Assembly (NCBI GenBank): GCA_963920665.1
Contig: OY987273.1
Coordinates: 16,308,501 to 16,372,500, forward strand
Direction of reading: 5' to 3'
DNA length: 64,000 bases
From: Straminergon stramineum
Taxonomy: Eukaryota > Streptophyta > Bryopsida > Hypnales > Calliergonaceae
Shown here: positions 26,278-35,557 of the stretch, in pieces
How positions within the stretch are numbered: the first letter of the stretch is position 1
Layout of the letters: every line of letters begins with the position of its first letter
Notes under the pieces: model-generated
The model's input: only the letters and a program-made list of their open reading frames with translations
Databases searched by the model: none
Told to the model about the DNA's origin: nothing
Program-made: the position numbers and the translations under genes

Positions 26278-27215
26278 CTGTGAAAGTCGCATGCCTTTGG
26301 GCAGGGGCTCGATCCCCCTTAGAATCAAGACAGTTCGAACTTAATCGATTAATTTCCAGAATCAAGACAGTTCAAACTTCATTGATCAATTTGTCTAGGA
26401 AGTCCAAGATCCAAATCCCGTAGGTCGACATAGGCGAGCTTGGTTGACTGTTAGATCCGACGTCTTCATCGGTTTGGCCAAGAGGACCCCCATGAACTAG
26501 TTTTCCTTTGTCTGTGAAAATCGCATGCCTTTGGGCAAGGGCTCGATCCCCCTTGGAATCACCATGACCGAATACCCTAAGTTACGGTACAGCTCAAGAG
26601 CTTGATGAATCCTCACTCATGGTTGAACATTTTAGCACAAATGCTTTTAAAGCTCCCCTCCCCATGCTCAGGGTGAGACCAACAATCGTGATTTGATGTT
26701 CCATATATTTTGAGCAGCAATTCTATGTTTGAATTATTTAAGGGTCAAATCAGTCTCCATGTCCGATTGTGAATCGATTTTCCAGAATCAAGACAATTCG
26801 AACTTGATCGATCAGTTTGTCCAGGATCCAAATCCTGTAGGTTGACGTAGGCGATCTTGGTTGATTGTTAGATCCGACGTCTTCACCGGCTAGGCCAAGA
26901 GGACCCTGCGAACTAGTTTTCCTTTGTTTGTGAAAGTCGCATGCCTTTGGGCAAGGGCTCGATCCCCCTTGGAATCACCACGACCGAATACCCTAAGTTA
27001 CGGTATAGCTCAGGAGCTTGATGAATCCTCACTCATGGTTTAACATTTTAGCACAAATGCTTTTAAAGCTCCCCTCCCCGTGCTTAGGATGAGACCAGCA
27101 ATCGTGATTTGGTGTTCCATATATTTTGAGTAGCAATTCTATGTTTGAATTATTTAAGGGTCGAACCAGTCTCCATGTTCGACTGTGAATTGATTTTCCG
27201 AACCCCGTGGACCAT
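26278..27215. repeat. Tandem repeat, ~417-bp unit, in intron 1 of the methyltransferase-like gene
   Basis: The phrase TCGCATGCCTTTGGGCA followed by AGGGCTCGATCCCCCTTGG occurs near 26,287, 26,522 and 26,939. The last two units are offset by about 417 bp and match over the whole unit; the first has an internal deletion of about 180 bp. The stretch GGGCTCGATCCCC resembles a pol III B box (GGTTCGANNCC), so a tRNA-derived origin is possible but unproven. Confidence 0.65.
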
Positions 27216-27530
27216 CTGCCTTTGGTACTAATCCAAGTTTTTTGGTAAAATTCGGTGATTTAATAGCACTGTTAGAAGTACCTGCGGACTAATATGGTTT
27301 TCACTTGATTATTGGGCTTTATCCCATAAGGGAACTTTAATCAAATTTTTTATTTGATATTTCAAGAGTTAATTTCATGAGTTTCCGACTTCACCTCGTC
27401 AATTAATAAGGATTCTTCACAACTTCATTATCTCAATTAATTTGGTCATTTTGCTTGTCCTAGTCAGATGTAATGAAAGATATTTTTAGGTTCAAGAGAG
27501 AGATTATTTTGGAAAACGAGAAGAAGAACT

Positions 27531-27611
27531 AGGGGTCCAGTAAGGATACATTGGACTATTGTCAAATCCGACAGTACTTCCATGAGCCCTTCTTGGACCC
27601 CCAAAATCTGG
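27531..27611. repeat. Miniature hairpin element, copy 1
   Basis: About 80 bp with inverted ends (AGGGGTCCAG ... CTTGGACCCCC) and a central dyad GTCAAATCCGACAGT. Same design as the copies near 27,765 and 31,311. Lies in intron 1 of the methyltransferase-like gene. Confidence 0.65.
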
Positions 27612-27763
27612 TTTTATGTGATAGATATTTACATTTTTTTTTAATGTAGAAGAGTGAAAACAAATATATTTTGTTAGCTTCAGTTTTAAAACATAAAAAG
27701 ATTTAGTGTAGCAATTTTCTAACTAAAAAAACAACAAATTATAGTATCCTTGATGTCATGGAT

Positions 27764-27848
27764 GTTGGGGGTCCAGCAGATGCTTCACACTATAGTGTCG
27801 GATTCGACGGTCTAGTGTCAATCATCTGCTGGACCCCCAAGATCTGGG
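27764..27848. repeat. Miniature hairpin element, copy 2
   Basis: Ends GGGGGTCCAGCAGATG and CATCTGCTGGACCCCC form a perfect 16-bp inverted repeat around a core with GTGTCGGATTCGAC. About 84 bp. Lies in intron 1 of the methyltransferase-like gene. Confidence 0.75.
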
Positions 27849-29166
27849 TTTTGTTTTCTTTGTTATACAATCTTGACCCTGTGATCCCAAACATGTGGTA
27901 TTCTCCATTCTTCATAATTAAATTTTAATTCTCCAATTTCCAAGATCTCTTACGTTTGTTTTGGTTATTTAATATTGACCGTTACATATTTTACTATTGA
28001 CCCTAATTTTCTCTTGAATATAAGAAAACATATTGATCTTTTTGAAGTGTACATTTTAGGATGCTTCATGTTAGTAGAATCATATGCATTGTTTTGAAAA
28101 TTGTGAATGCTAGATCTTTTAAACCTATACCTAAGTGGTCAATTCATCTTACACCATGTTGACATCTTTGCTTATTGTACATTGTAAGATCTTTCAAATA
28201 ATAAGAATGTTTGATGTTTTAATTTCTAAGATTTCCTCACACAAAAGCATGTTCGTATTGAAGTTTGTGAATGTTTCAAATTCCAATGAGTACTTCTATA
28301 AGTACTCCATTGAGCCATTTTTTAATCAAAATTTCATTACTGTGTTGTGTGAAGATGTTGAGGTTTCATTTTGGTAGATTTGAGATTGACTTTCTAATTT
28401 ATGTTTTGACCCATTATTTGTGTGAAATGTGTTGATTGAAAAATAGGGAGGACGTAGAGGGAGTACAACCACAACCGCTCTTCAACCTCAAACTCTCCCA
28501 ATTGCTCACAAAGCAAGACCATCTCAACCTTTCACATCAGCAAACAAAGCCATGGAGGTCTCCAATGACTCCAAAGAAGAAGAAGAAGCTGATGGGGAAG
28601 ATGTGGTAAGTTTCAATGATATCATGGATGTTGCTGACCGTGTTGCAGATGCTTTTGAGGTCTCATGTATGAGTCGGGTGAGTGACCCTGATGCGCGTAG
28701 ATGTCGTGAACATCTTGCTAGAATGCTAGAGTTTTCCAGATGCAGGACAACCGTAATGTCTCTTGAGAGTTCTGAGACAGGATATAGCTCAGAGAGTCAA
28801 GTATCCATTACTATGGATGGGCCAATGTGGGAAGACACATGTCAATGTCATCTTAGCACAATTCAAGGTAGACAGGAGGTTGTCATCATTCACCTCAGTT
28901 CCGACTCGGAGGGTGATGTAGACATTGATTGATTCCATTCACTTGGAGTCATTTTGTAAACATATTGATTCATGCCCTTGCATGTCTAATTCATATGATT
29001 TTTCTAACTATTTTGAATTTATTAATGGTTCAATTGTACTTTGTTATTGCATTTGTAATCCTTGAATACATGTTAGAAATTAGGAATGTGCATCTTTCAA
29101 TTTCAAATAGATTTCTTTTCCTAAGTTTGTGAATGTTGATTATCTTTTATTGTTATACACAAGTAG

Positions 29167-29843
29167 ATGGATGTGTCTCCCACATTGTTGTCACAAGATG
29201 AGACCATCATGGAGACTCAAATCAAGAATGACACCCCTCAACCGGACATTGAAGGTGAAGACGAAGGGGAGTTTATAGAAGAGGATGTGGTGGTAGATGT
29301 CTTGGAGGAAGAAGACAAAGACTTGGATGAGGACGACTTGCGCTCATATCACAAGGTAGATTCCGTGAAGACCATCGCTTCTCTGAGGATGAAGCCCGAC
29401 CATATGTTTTGATTGCAAATCCCACTATGTCGAATGGTGGCTATGCCTATGGTGAGGCCAACACTTGCATGTGATTTGAAGTTGCTTGAGCAAGAGTTCA
29501 ATAAAGGATACCGTGATGGAGCCGCAGTTTTTTATGTCACCACCACAAACGAAGCTGGAGAGAGTTCCAAATTCATGGAAGAGGAGATGGAAGGGTGGGA
29601 TCCATTGTGGAGAAAGAGGAATGCCATTTTCAATGCCCAACTTGAGGCCATTCCCAAGTTGAGGTTCTTGAAAAATCTGAAGTTCTTTATTTGTGATGGT
29701 AATCACAAGCTCCTTTTGTGGATGACTCATATCACCAGAAAGCACTCAAAGGAATGGGATTGGCACTATGCTATGGACTCTATTATTTTAGATACAAAGG
29801 GGAAGACAGAGTTGGTCATGCATGTCATGCATGACATAAATAA
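29167..29843 (+). CDS. ParB-like exon (frameshifted)
   Basis: Follows a plausible acceptor (ACAAGTAG) and ends at donor GTAAGTAATC, joining in phase to STEESHVKTN in the next exon. It starts with an acidic stretch. From about 29,360 to 29,490 the convincing protein (FREDHRFSEDEARPYVLIAN) is in another frame, while the start and end share one frame, so two opposite shifts are implied. Then YRDGAAVFYVTTTNEAGESS and the ParB/sulfiredoxin-like FFICDGNHKLLLWMTHI, ending VMHVMHDIN. ParB-fold proteins have a D-G-x-H-R-x-x-A box here; K replaces R in this copy. Confidence 0.55.
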
Positions 29844-31310
29844 GTAAGTAATCTATGCACGCTTTGTGAATTTGGCATTTAATTCAATTTAGAATATCAC
29901 GTGAAAATGATGCATATGACTTACAAAACCCTAAACAATATTATCTCTATAAATTGTAGGTCTACCGAAGAGTCCCATGTAAAGACCAATCTAGTCCATA
30001 CTTTATACCGGGTTCAAAAGTATGGACTACTTCCCATCGAGCACTTCAACAAGATGTTGAGGCCATCAGAGCTCAAATGGTGTGGAGCCCCCAAAACCAA
30101 AAAGACTTGGTACTCTATGCCACTAGAGGTCTTCACAACATTTCTTTTTTGGGTGAGAATTTTTTGGATGAAGATCACCCTAATTTTTTGTGGCTTCTAT
30201 TTGAACATAGTTATTCTATTATATTTTGACATTGATTTGAATGTGCTTGGTGTATTTTATTTTGGCTTTTCTCTTCCTCAATTATTTGAATTTATTTAAT
30301 TTATTGGATGTGTCTAGCAAGAGATAGCTCATACAATGGATGCAACACTACGAAAGTACAATGAGATCACCCCAGAGCAAGAGAAAACTCCCGAGGGACT
30401 CGCACATCCTATGAGAGGTGGAGCAAAAGAGAAAACAGGCAAACTTAATGTGAAGATGATGAAGTTGGTCGCAGTGGCTAATCCCGCACATAAGATGGGA
30501 TTTTTGGAAGAGGTAAGTTTCCTGCATGCATTATGAATATATGACAATAGTCTCATATGGAGTTCAAATTATAATTGACATTGTATATCTTTTGAGAGCA
30601 GGTTGAGAAACATTGGAGTGCAAATGAGGTCCCTGAGATGACTCTTGAGAAACTTCAAATGGTGGCCACATGCAACACCACTCCTTTTCACAAGACCGAG
30701 TTTCTGAAGTGGTGGAACTCCTCGATACCTTCATATGATGCTAGATAATTTCTGCCAAGGCCCGTATTCGAGACATTGTTGGACCCTTTCTTAAATAGAT
30801 GCGTTTGGTATGCCGGGGTAAGTATTTGATTTGTAATCATTTTGATTTTAAGAGCTTTAGTATTTTCAATTAATGAAATTCTGTATTTTTATAGTTTTTA
30901 TAAAGCAATATGTATATTTTGAATGTTAATTGATTTAAGTTGTTTACAAATTGAAGACGCATCTATAGAATACTTTGAGAACGTGGTGAGGCAAGACCAA
31001 ATCAACATCAACATGAATGTTCCACTCCAACCTGAGACCTTGGCCGAATATATAGAAGGTTGGAGGAGGAAGATTGGGGATCAAGGCTTCATGGCCCACC
31101 TTAGAGGAACAAACTACTTCAAAAAAAGTGACAATTTTATGACTTATGAGGGGTTAAAGCATGCGGTGCGAAGGGTGCTTTTTCGGTATGCTCAAATTAT
31201 TGTCTAATGATTTGATTTATCATATTTCAATACTTTCAATTCTATAATGTTTAGATTTCTATTGACCCCTAAACCCTAAACCAGAAAATAGACAATGAAA
31301 GAAAGTACCA

Positions 31311-31396
31311 AAAATGGGGGGTCCTTGAGGTACCTTCCAAACCATTGTCGGATCTGACAGTGGTTTGTGAAATACTTACTGGACCCCCCATTTTTA
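31311..31396. repeat. Miniature hairpin element, copy 3
   Basis: Inverted ends AAAAATGGGGGGTCC and GGACCCCCCATTTTT with core ATTGTCGGATCTGACAGT. Lies in the intron between exons ending 31,185 and starting 31,560 of the methyltransferase-like gene. A telomere-like CCCTAAACCCTAAACC sits about 30 bp upstream. Confidence 0.75.
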
Positions 31397-32353
31397 TTCC
31401 CTCTAAACTCTTCAATGTAATGTTTTGAGCTAAATTTCTATTAAGTTAAAATTCATGTTCTCATGTAGTATTGCATGAAGTTCAGAGGTTGAAATAGTAG
31501 TCTTGCCTTCCTTGATATTTTGCTATTGATCATCGATGTCATGCTTTCTTATTTTGCAGGTACTTCAAGCATGAGCTTGAGGCAAAAGGGGCAATTGCAA
31601 GAAAGGACTTGCCTCCATTCCTCTCGAATTTTCTCGATCGTAGTTCTACAGATTGCATGTACACTATGAATCAACTCCAAACATATACCACAGCTCACCT
31701 CAGTGGAGGCGGATGGTACATTGATTGTCCCATCTCATACACACATCTGTTAGAGGTTGAATTGCAAAATTCTTTGGAGGAAATTGGAACTATTGACATG
31801 GACGTGGACGAGTTCGTAGGGTTGACTGATAAACAAAGGGAGAGGGCCATTGTGAGGAGGGAAAGCAATGACAAGAGGAAAGTAGCTCGGATACAAGTTG
31901 CTTTGGAAAACAAAGAGAAGAAGGAGGCAGAGCATGTGGCCAAGTTAGCAGAGAAGGAGAAGGAAAAGGAAAAGGATGACAAGGCCAAGACAAAACGGAA
32001 GAAGAAAGAAGATAGAGAAGGTGTTGTTCCAACATCATCGACGGTAGATCAAGGCTCACAAATGGAAGCCAGAGCACACAATGGGATGAAGAGGAAGGCC
32101 GTATTGCCGGAGTTCACCAAAGAGATGGTCACCCAAGGCACACAAGTGATTGCCATAGGTGATGATGATGACGAGACATTGGAGGAATTAGTGCTCAATG
32201 TCTCTATTGTAGACGTCGTTGACAATGAAATCAATGAGGGTCCAAATTGCTACACTGAAGTCATGGACTTTCTCAAAAAGGTAAATGAACTGTATTATTT
32301 TGTAATCTAAAGTTTCACTATATTAGTACATTATCACACCTTCTACATAATAG

Positions 32354-33416
32354 GGACTCACAAGTTTGAATTTGTTATGGCATATGGCGGTAGGAAAGGC
32401 TAGGGTGTATAATGGGGTGGTCAATCAATGGCCAAGATTTGACCTCATGTTATTCGACTACCAAGAGAATTTGCCAGTGCCAGGGGGGTCCTTTCCAAAA
32501 AATCATGTACCTTATTGGAACTCAGATCTAGAATACAACATGATCTATCAAGCATTTTTCTTTGCACAAAAGCATTTGCAAGATCATGGTTGCATTGTGG
32601 TGTTCCATTTATGGAGCATGGATGCCAAAAGCACCATTGTCGGATTATGTCAAGAGTACCCCAACATGGTGAAAAAGAAAGAGTGGATGGGCATGAATCG
32701 AGTGCACTTGACGTCTGCTATTGACAAAACTAGCACGGTTCGATTTTATACATTCTTCAAAATTTTGTTTGCATTTCTCATTTCATAATTCTCTTGAACT
32801 TCTATTTTATATATGGCTTGTTTTATGTCTGCAGACTTTGAAGTTCGGCATCATCCTCTTAGTAAAAGATCTAGGTGCGAAAGGAAAGTCCAACTTCTTC
32901 TTCAAATGCTCGACAACGATGCTGAAGGCCAAAGTTGACCTCAAGCGTGATGACTTGTTGATCAATTACACCACTGAGGACTCCATGTTGATGAACAACA
33001 TGGATCAAATGCCATGGCGCGGGGCTTGAGAGAAGGACGCCCGATTCATCCAATTTATAATTGAAGGAACTACTAACGAGGGAGACTTGGTCCTTGATTG
33101 CACAATATCTACAAGTTAGTTTGGCTTTTCAAAAGTTGGTTTTCAATTTCTATGTCATACACAAAACCATTGAGGTATAGATTTATGGGTTTTTTTCAGG
33201 TGCCTCTATTATAGCATGTCGTGCAACAGGACGCCACATTGTGGCATTGGAGTCGGATCAGACAATTTTTTCATCTATCCTTGAGCCCATAAAGAAGACC
33301 ACTCCTCTTGTCGCAATAGTTGAAACTATTGAAGCGCTTGCGGTTGTAGCGTCACAAGATTCAGATGCCATGATCATAATACCTCGCAAGTTCATTCACC
33401 GAGCTAGACCTAGTAA
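32354..33416 (+). CDS. Methyltransferase-like exons (motif IV region, then motif I region)
   Basis: Three exons (32,354-32,737; 32,835-33,114; 33,200-33,416) join in phases 0, 1. The first carries FDLMLFDYQENLP (place of DPPY), FFAQKHLQDHGCIVVFHLWSMD (hydrophobic strand typical after 'LKPGG') and ends ... AIDKTST. The second starts TLKFGIILLVKD and ends EKDARFIQFIIEGTTNEGDLVLDC. The third starts ASIIACRATGRHIVALESD. The classic motif I is D-P-F-x-G-S-G; here it is D-C-T-I-S-T-S. A TGA at 33,027-33,029 interrupts it. The layout, rather than single residues, carries the assignment. Confidence 0.6.
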
Positions 33417-33899
33417 GTAAGTTTCTCCATTTCTTAATTATTGGTTAGCATGGTAATTGTAATGCTTCACGATTCTAACATTCAATGATTTGTGTTTGCA
33501 GTAGTGAGGGATTGATGTCCACAAATATAGTTAAGAAGAGAAGAAGACTTCTCTTGAGTCCGGAGAAAATGTTCAATCTTCCAATGTATGCAAAGCAACT
33601 AGCTTCAGCATTTGCAGAGTTTGGTACTTCAAAACCCAAACACCGTAACCCTTCATATGCTTTAAATGTCTTACAATTCATAGATGGATTAGCATCCGAG
33701 GGAAAAGAGACCACAGATTCTTCTAGTGACATGGATTTTGCAACAGAGTCTACTACTACTTAGGCTCATGAGATTGACATATCTTATGAGTCAACCCATT
33801 ATGTTTTGATTTTCTTTGTGATTGGTTTTGTGTGTTTTATGGCTACATGTTGTGTGATTCATTTTCTCTTCTAGTCAAGTATCATCTACCATGTCAAAA

Positions 33900-35300
33900 A
33901 TTCTACTATAGGGTCTGAAGAAGTGAAATAAATGTACACTATTCCAAGTGCGAAGTGTTTGATGAGGTGTCTAAATAAAAAAATATATTTTGAAAAAGAA
34001 ATAAATATTCACACCAAGCGAAGTGGGTTCATCCTAGAAAATGACCCTAAACCAAAATTAGAATAAGTAATGAATCATATCTAATGAATAACCCTTAGAT
34101 AAAGATTTAGCAGTTCACACCAATTATAGTGTTAAATTCCAAAACCCTATTAGATAAAATAAAAAAACAAATCACACCATTCAAAAAAACTTTTTAAAAT
34201 GATTAGTTCTGGAAAATCAAAATAAACTTCCAACAACCAAAATGTCTTATGAAGGACATTGGGGTGTGGAAAGTGCCAAAAATTATTCCCTAATACCAAT
34301 CATAGATCTTGAGCCAGAACTAATAGGTTCTATTAAAATAATTATACATAGTAACAAATGATTTATAATAAGAGGAAATTCGGTGTCAAAATCCTAAGCC
34401 CTAATTATGCTATCCTAGAATTCTTCGTAGAATAAAATAGGGGGTCAAAGAATAAATTATTCCAACATGAGAATCTTCCTAATCAGAATAGAGTTTGGAA
34501 AAAAAACACATTTCACAACAATCATAGTCTCTTATCCCAAAATAGATGGTAAAATAAAAATGTCTATACACTTATCTCTAAACATTAAACCACCAAAAAT
34601 GGATGTAAGGAAGTAAATTACATTCATGCCAGAAGTCCAAAAAGTCTTCATGAAAAAAAATAGGGAGTGAAAAAAAATTACCAGAACAAAAGAGTCTCCA
34701 TGAGAAAATCTTGTGTGTGATAAATTATGAACATAACAATAGTAATAGAATCTTCATAAACAAAATAGGGTTTGAAAAAAAATAACAATAGTCAAGACTT
34801 CATGAAAGAAATAGGGTGTGCCAAAATCATACCCTAGACACAAGAATCTTCATGCCCAAAAAATTGTGAAACAAAATTACATTGCAACGACACAAGAGTC
34901 TTCATGAGGAAAAAAGGGTGAGAAAAAACATTAGAACAATAGAGAGTCTCCATAGAAATATATTGAGTGTGAACAAAATACATTACAACCACATCTTTGA
35001 CTATTCGTCTTCATGAACAAAAAGGAATTTCAACATTACAACACAATTGTATTCATGTGTTAGTATTCAAAGAGAAAATCAAGTCAATCCCACCTCAACT
35101 TGGAACACCAAAAAAATGGTGAGAATGAAAAATATATCCACATCATGTAGAGAGCCTCCAAATAAATAAAGAGTGTCAAAGGATAAATATATTCTCATGA
35201 CCCAAAGACTCTTCACGACTGATAAAATGGTTTCATTTCAAAGGAATATTACACCAAAAAAAGTGTCTTTCCAAAAAAATTCCAATGTGAGAAACTGACA
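33900..35300 (+). repeat. Degenerate ~60-bp tandem repeats in the right subterminal region of the MULE-like element
   Basis: Between about 34,600 and 35,280 the phrase AAGAGTCTTCATGAAAAAAAT, then AGGGTGTGAAAAAAATTACAAC recurs roughly every 50-70 bp with many substitutions and deletions; weaker copies extend to 33,900. There is no coding potential. Subterminal repeats like these could be transposase-binding arrays. Confidence 0.5.
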
Positions 35301-35502
35301 GATGGGTGGGTTTTAAGTATACCCTAAACCCTCTACCGGATGCAAAATTAATGTCAAAGTATTTTTTCCTTTTTATGTTCATAGATCACTCAAAAATTGA
35401 GAAAACAATGAAATAACCTTTCAATAAATTCCATATTTAGTGGAGCCACGGTAATAGGTACATCCACGGACATGGGTACCTCACTCTTTTTTTCCACTTT
35501 TA

Positions 35503-35547
35503 TTTTTCCCACTCACAAGCTCACAAGCTCGCACGCTAGCAACCCTG
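35503..35547 (-). repeat. Right terminal inverted repeat of the MULE-like element
   Basis: Complement of the left core at 35,524-35,539, with the terminus at 35,547 directly followed by the second copy of TACAAGAATG. Matches beyond the core are partial. Confidence 0.75.
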
Positions 35548-35557
35548 TACAAGAATG
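35548..35557. other. Target site duplication, right copy
   Basis: TACAAGAATG, identical to 13,126-13,135. It also begins the downstream open frame, which continues the left exon fragment in phase. Confidence 0.8.

Larger units (their letters stand above)
24966..33763 (+). pseudogene. ParB-like plus permuted (beta-class) amino-methyltransferase-like multi-exon gene
   Basis: Exons by GT-AG and phase: 24,966-25,271; 28,447-28,605 (or to ~28,917); 29,167-29,843; 29,960-30,152; 30,318-30,512; 30,602-30,817; ~30,940-31,185; 31,560-32,280; 32,354-32,737; 32,835-33,114; 33,200-33,416; 33,502-33,763. Most junctions agree in phase. A ParB-like motif (FFICDGNHKLLLW) lies in exon 3. A Lys/Glu-rich helix is in exon 8. 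Then a methyltransferase-like domain follows in permuted order: a motif IV-like FDLMLFDYQENLP, a strand LQDHGCIVVFHLW, then EKDARFIQFIIE and motif I-like GDLVLDC with GRHIVALESD. Bacterial beta-class N4/N6 DNA methylases, often fused to ParB domains, have this order. DPPY and the motif I glycines are replaced, so catalysis is doubtful. Lesions: compensating frameshifts near 29,360 and 29,490, TAA 30,746-30,748, TGA 33,027-33,029; the exon 6/7 junction does not fit in phase. Confidence 0.65.
13136..35547. mobile_element. 22.4-kb MULE-like element carrying a transposase and a ParB-methyltransferase-like gene
   Basis: The two ends carry the same 16-bp core in inverted orientation (CTAGCGTGCGAGCTTG at 13,144-13,159; its complement at 35,524-35,539). 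Each core starts exactly 8 bp inside a terminus beginning CA, and the pair is flanked by a perfect 10-bp direct repeat. Similarity continues weakly inward (GTGAGCTTGT), so the TIR is short and imperfect. Inside, two genes diverge from a ~0.9-kb centre: a transposase-like gene reading left and the ParB-methyltransferase-like gene reading right. A 5.7-kb CACTA is nested inside, so the element measured about 16.7 kb before that insertion. Both genes are broken, so it is now non-autonomous. It inserted into an exon of a RING gene. Whether the methyltransferase-like gene is original equipment or captured cargo is open. Confidence 0.8.

Noticed and set aside
26278..27215. tRNA gene
   Set aside because: Only a B-box-like stretch is present; I could not fold a cloverleaf or find an A box at proper spacing.
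31262..31283. Interstitial telomere or chromosome fusion point
   Set aside because: Only two to three CCCTAAA heptamers in an intron; such short runs are common in plant DNA.
31695..32234. Ser/Leu-rich minus-strand frames opposite exon 8
   Set aside because: Antisense shadows of the Lys/Glu-rich helix of the methyltransferase-like gene.
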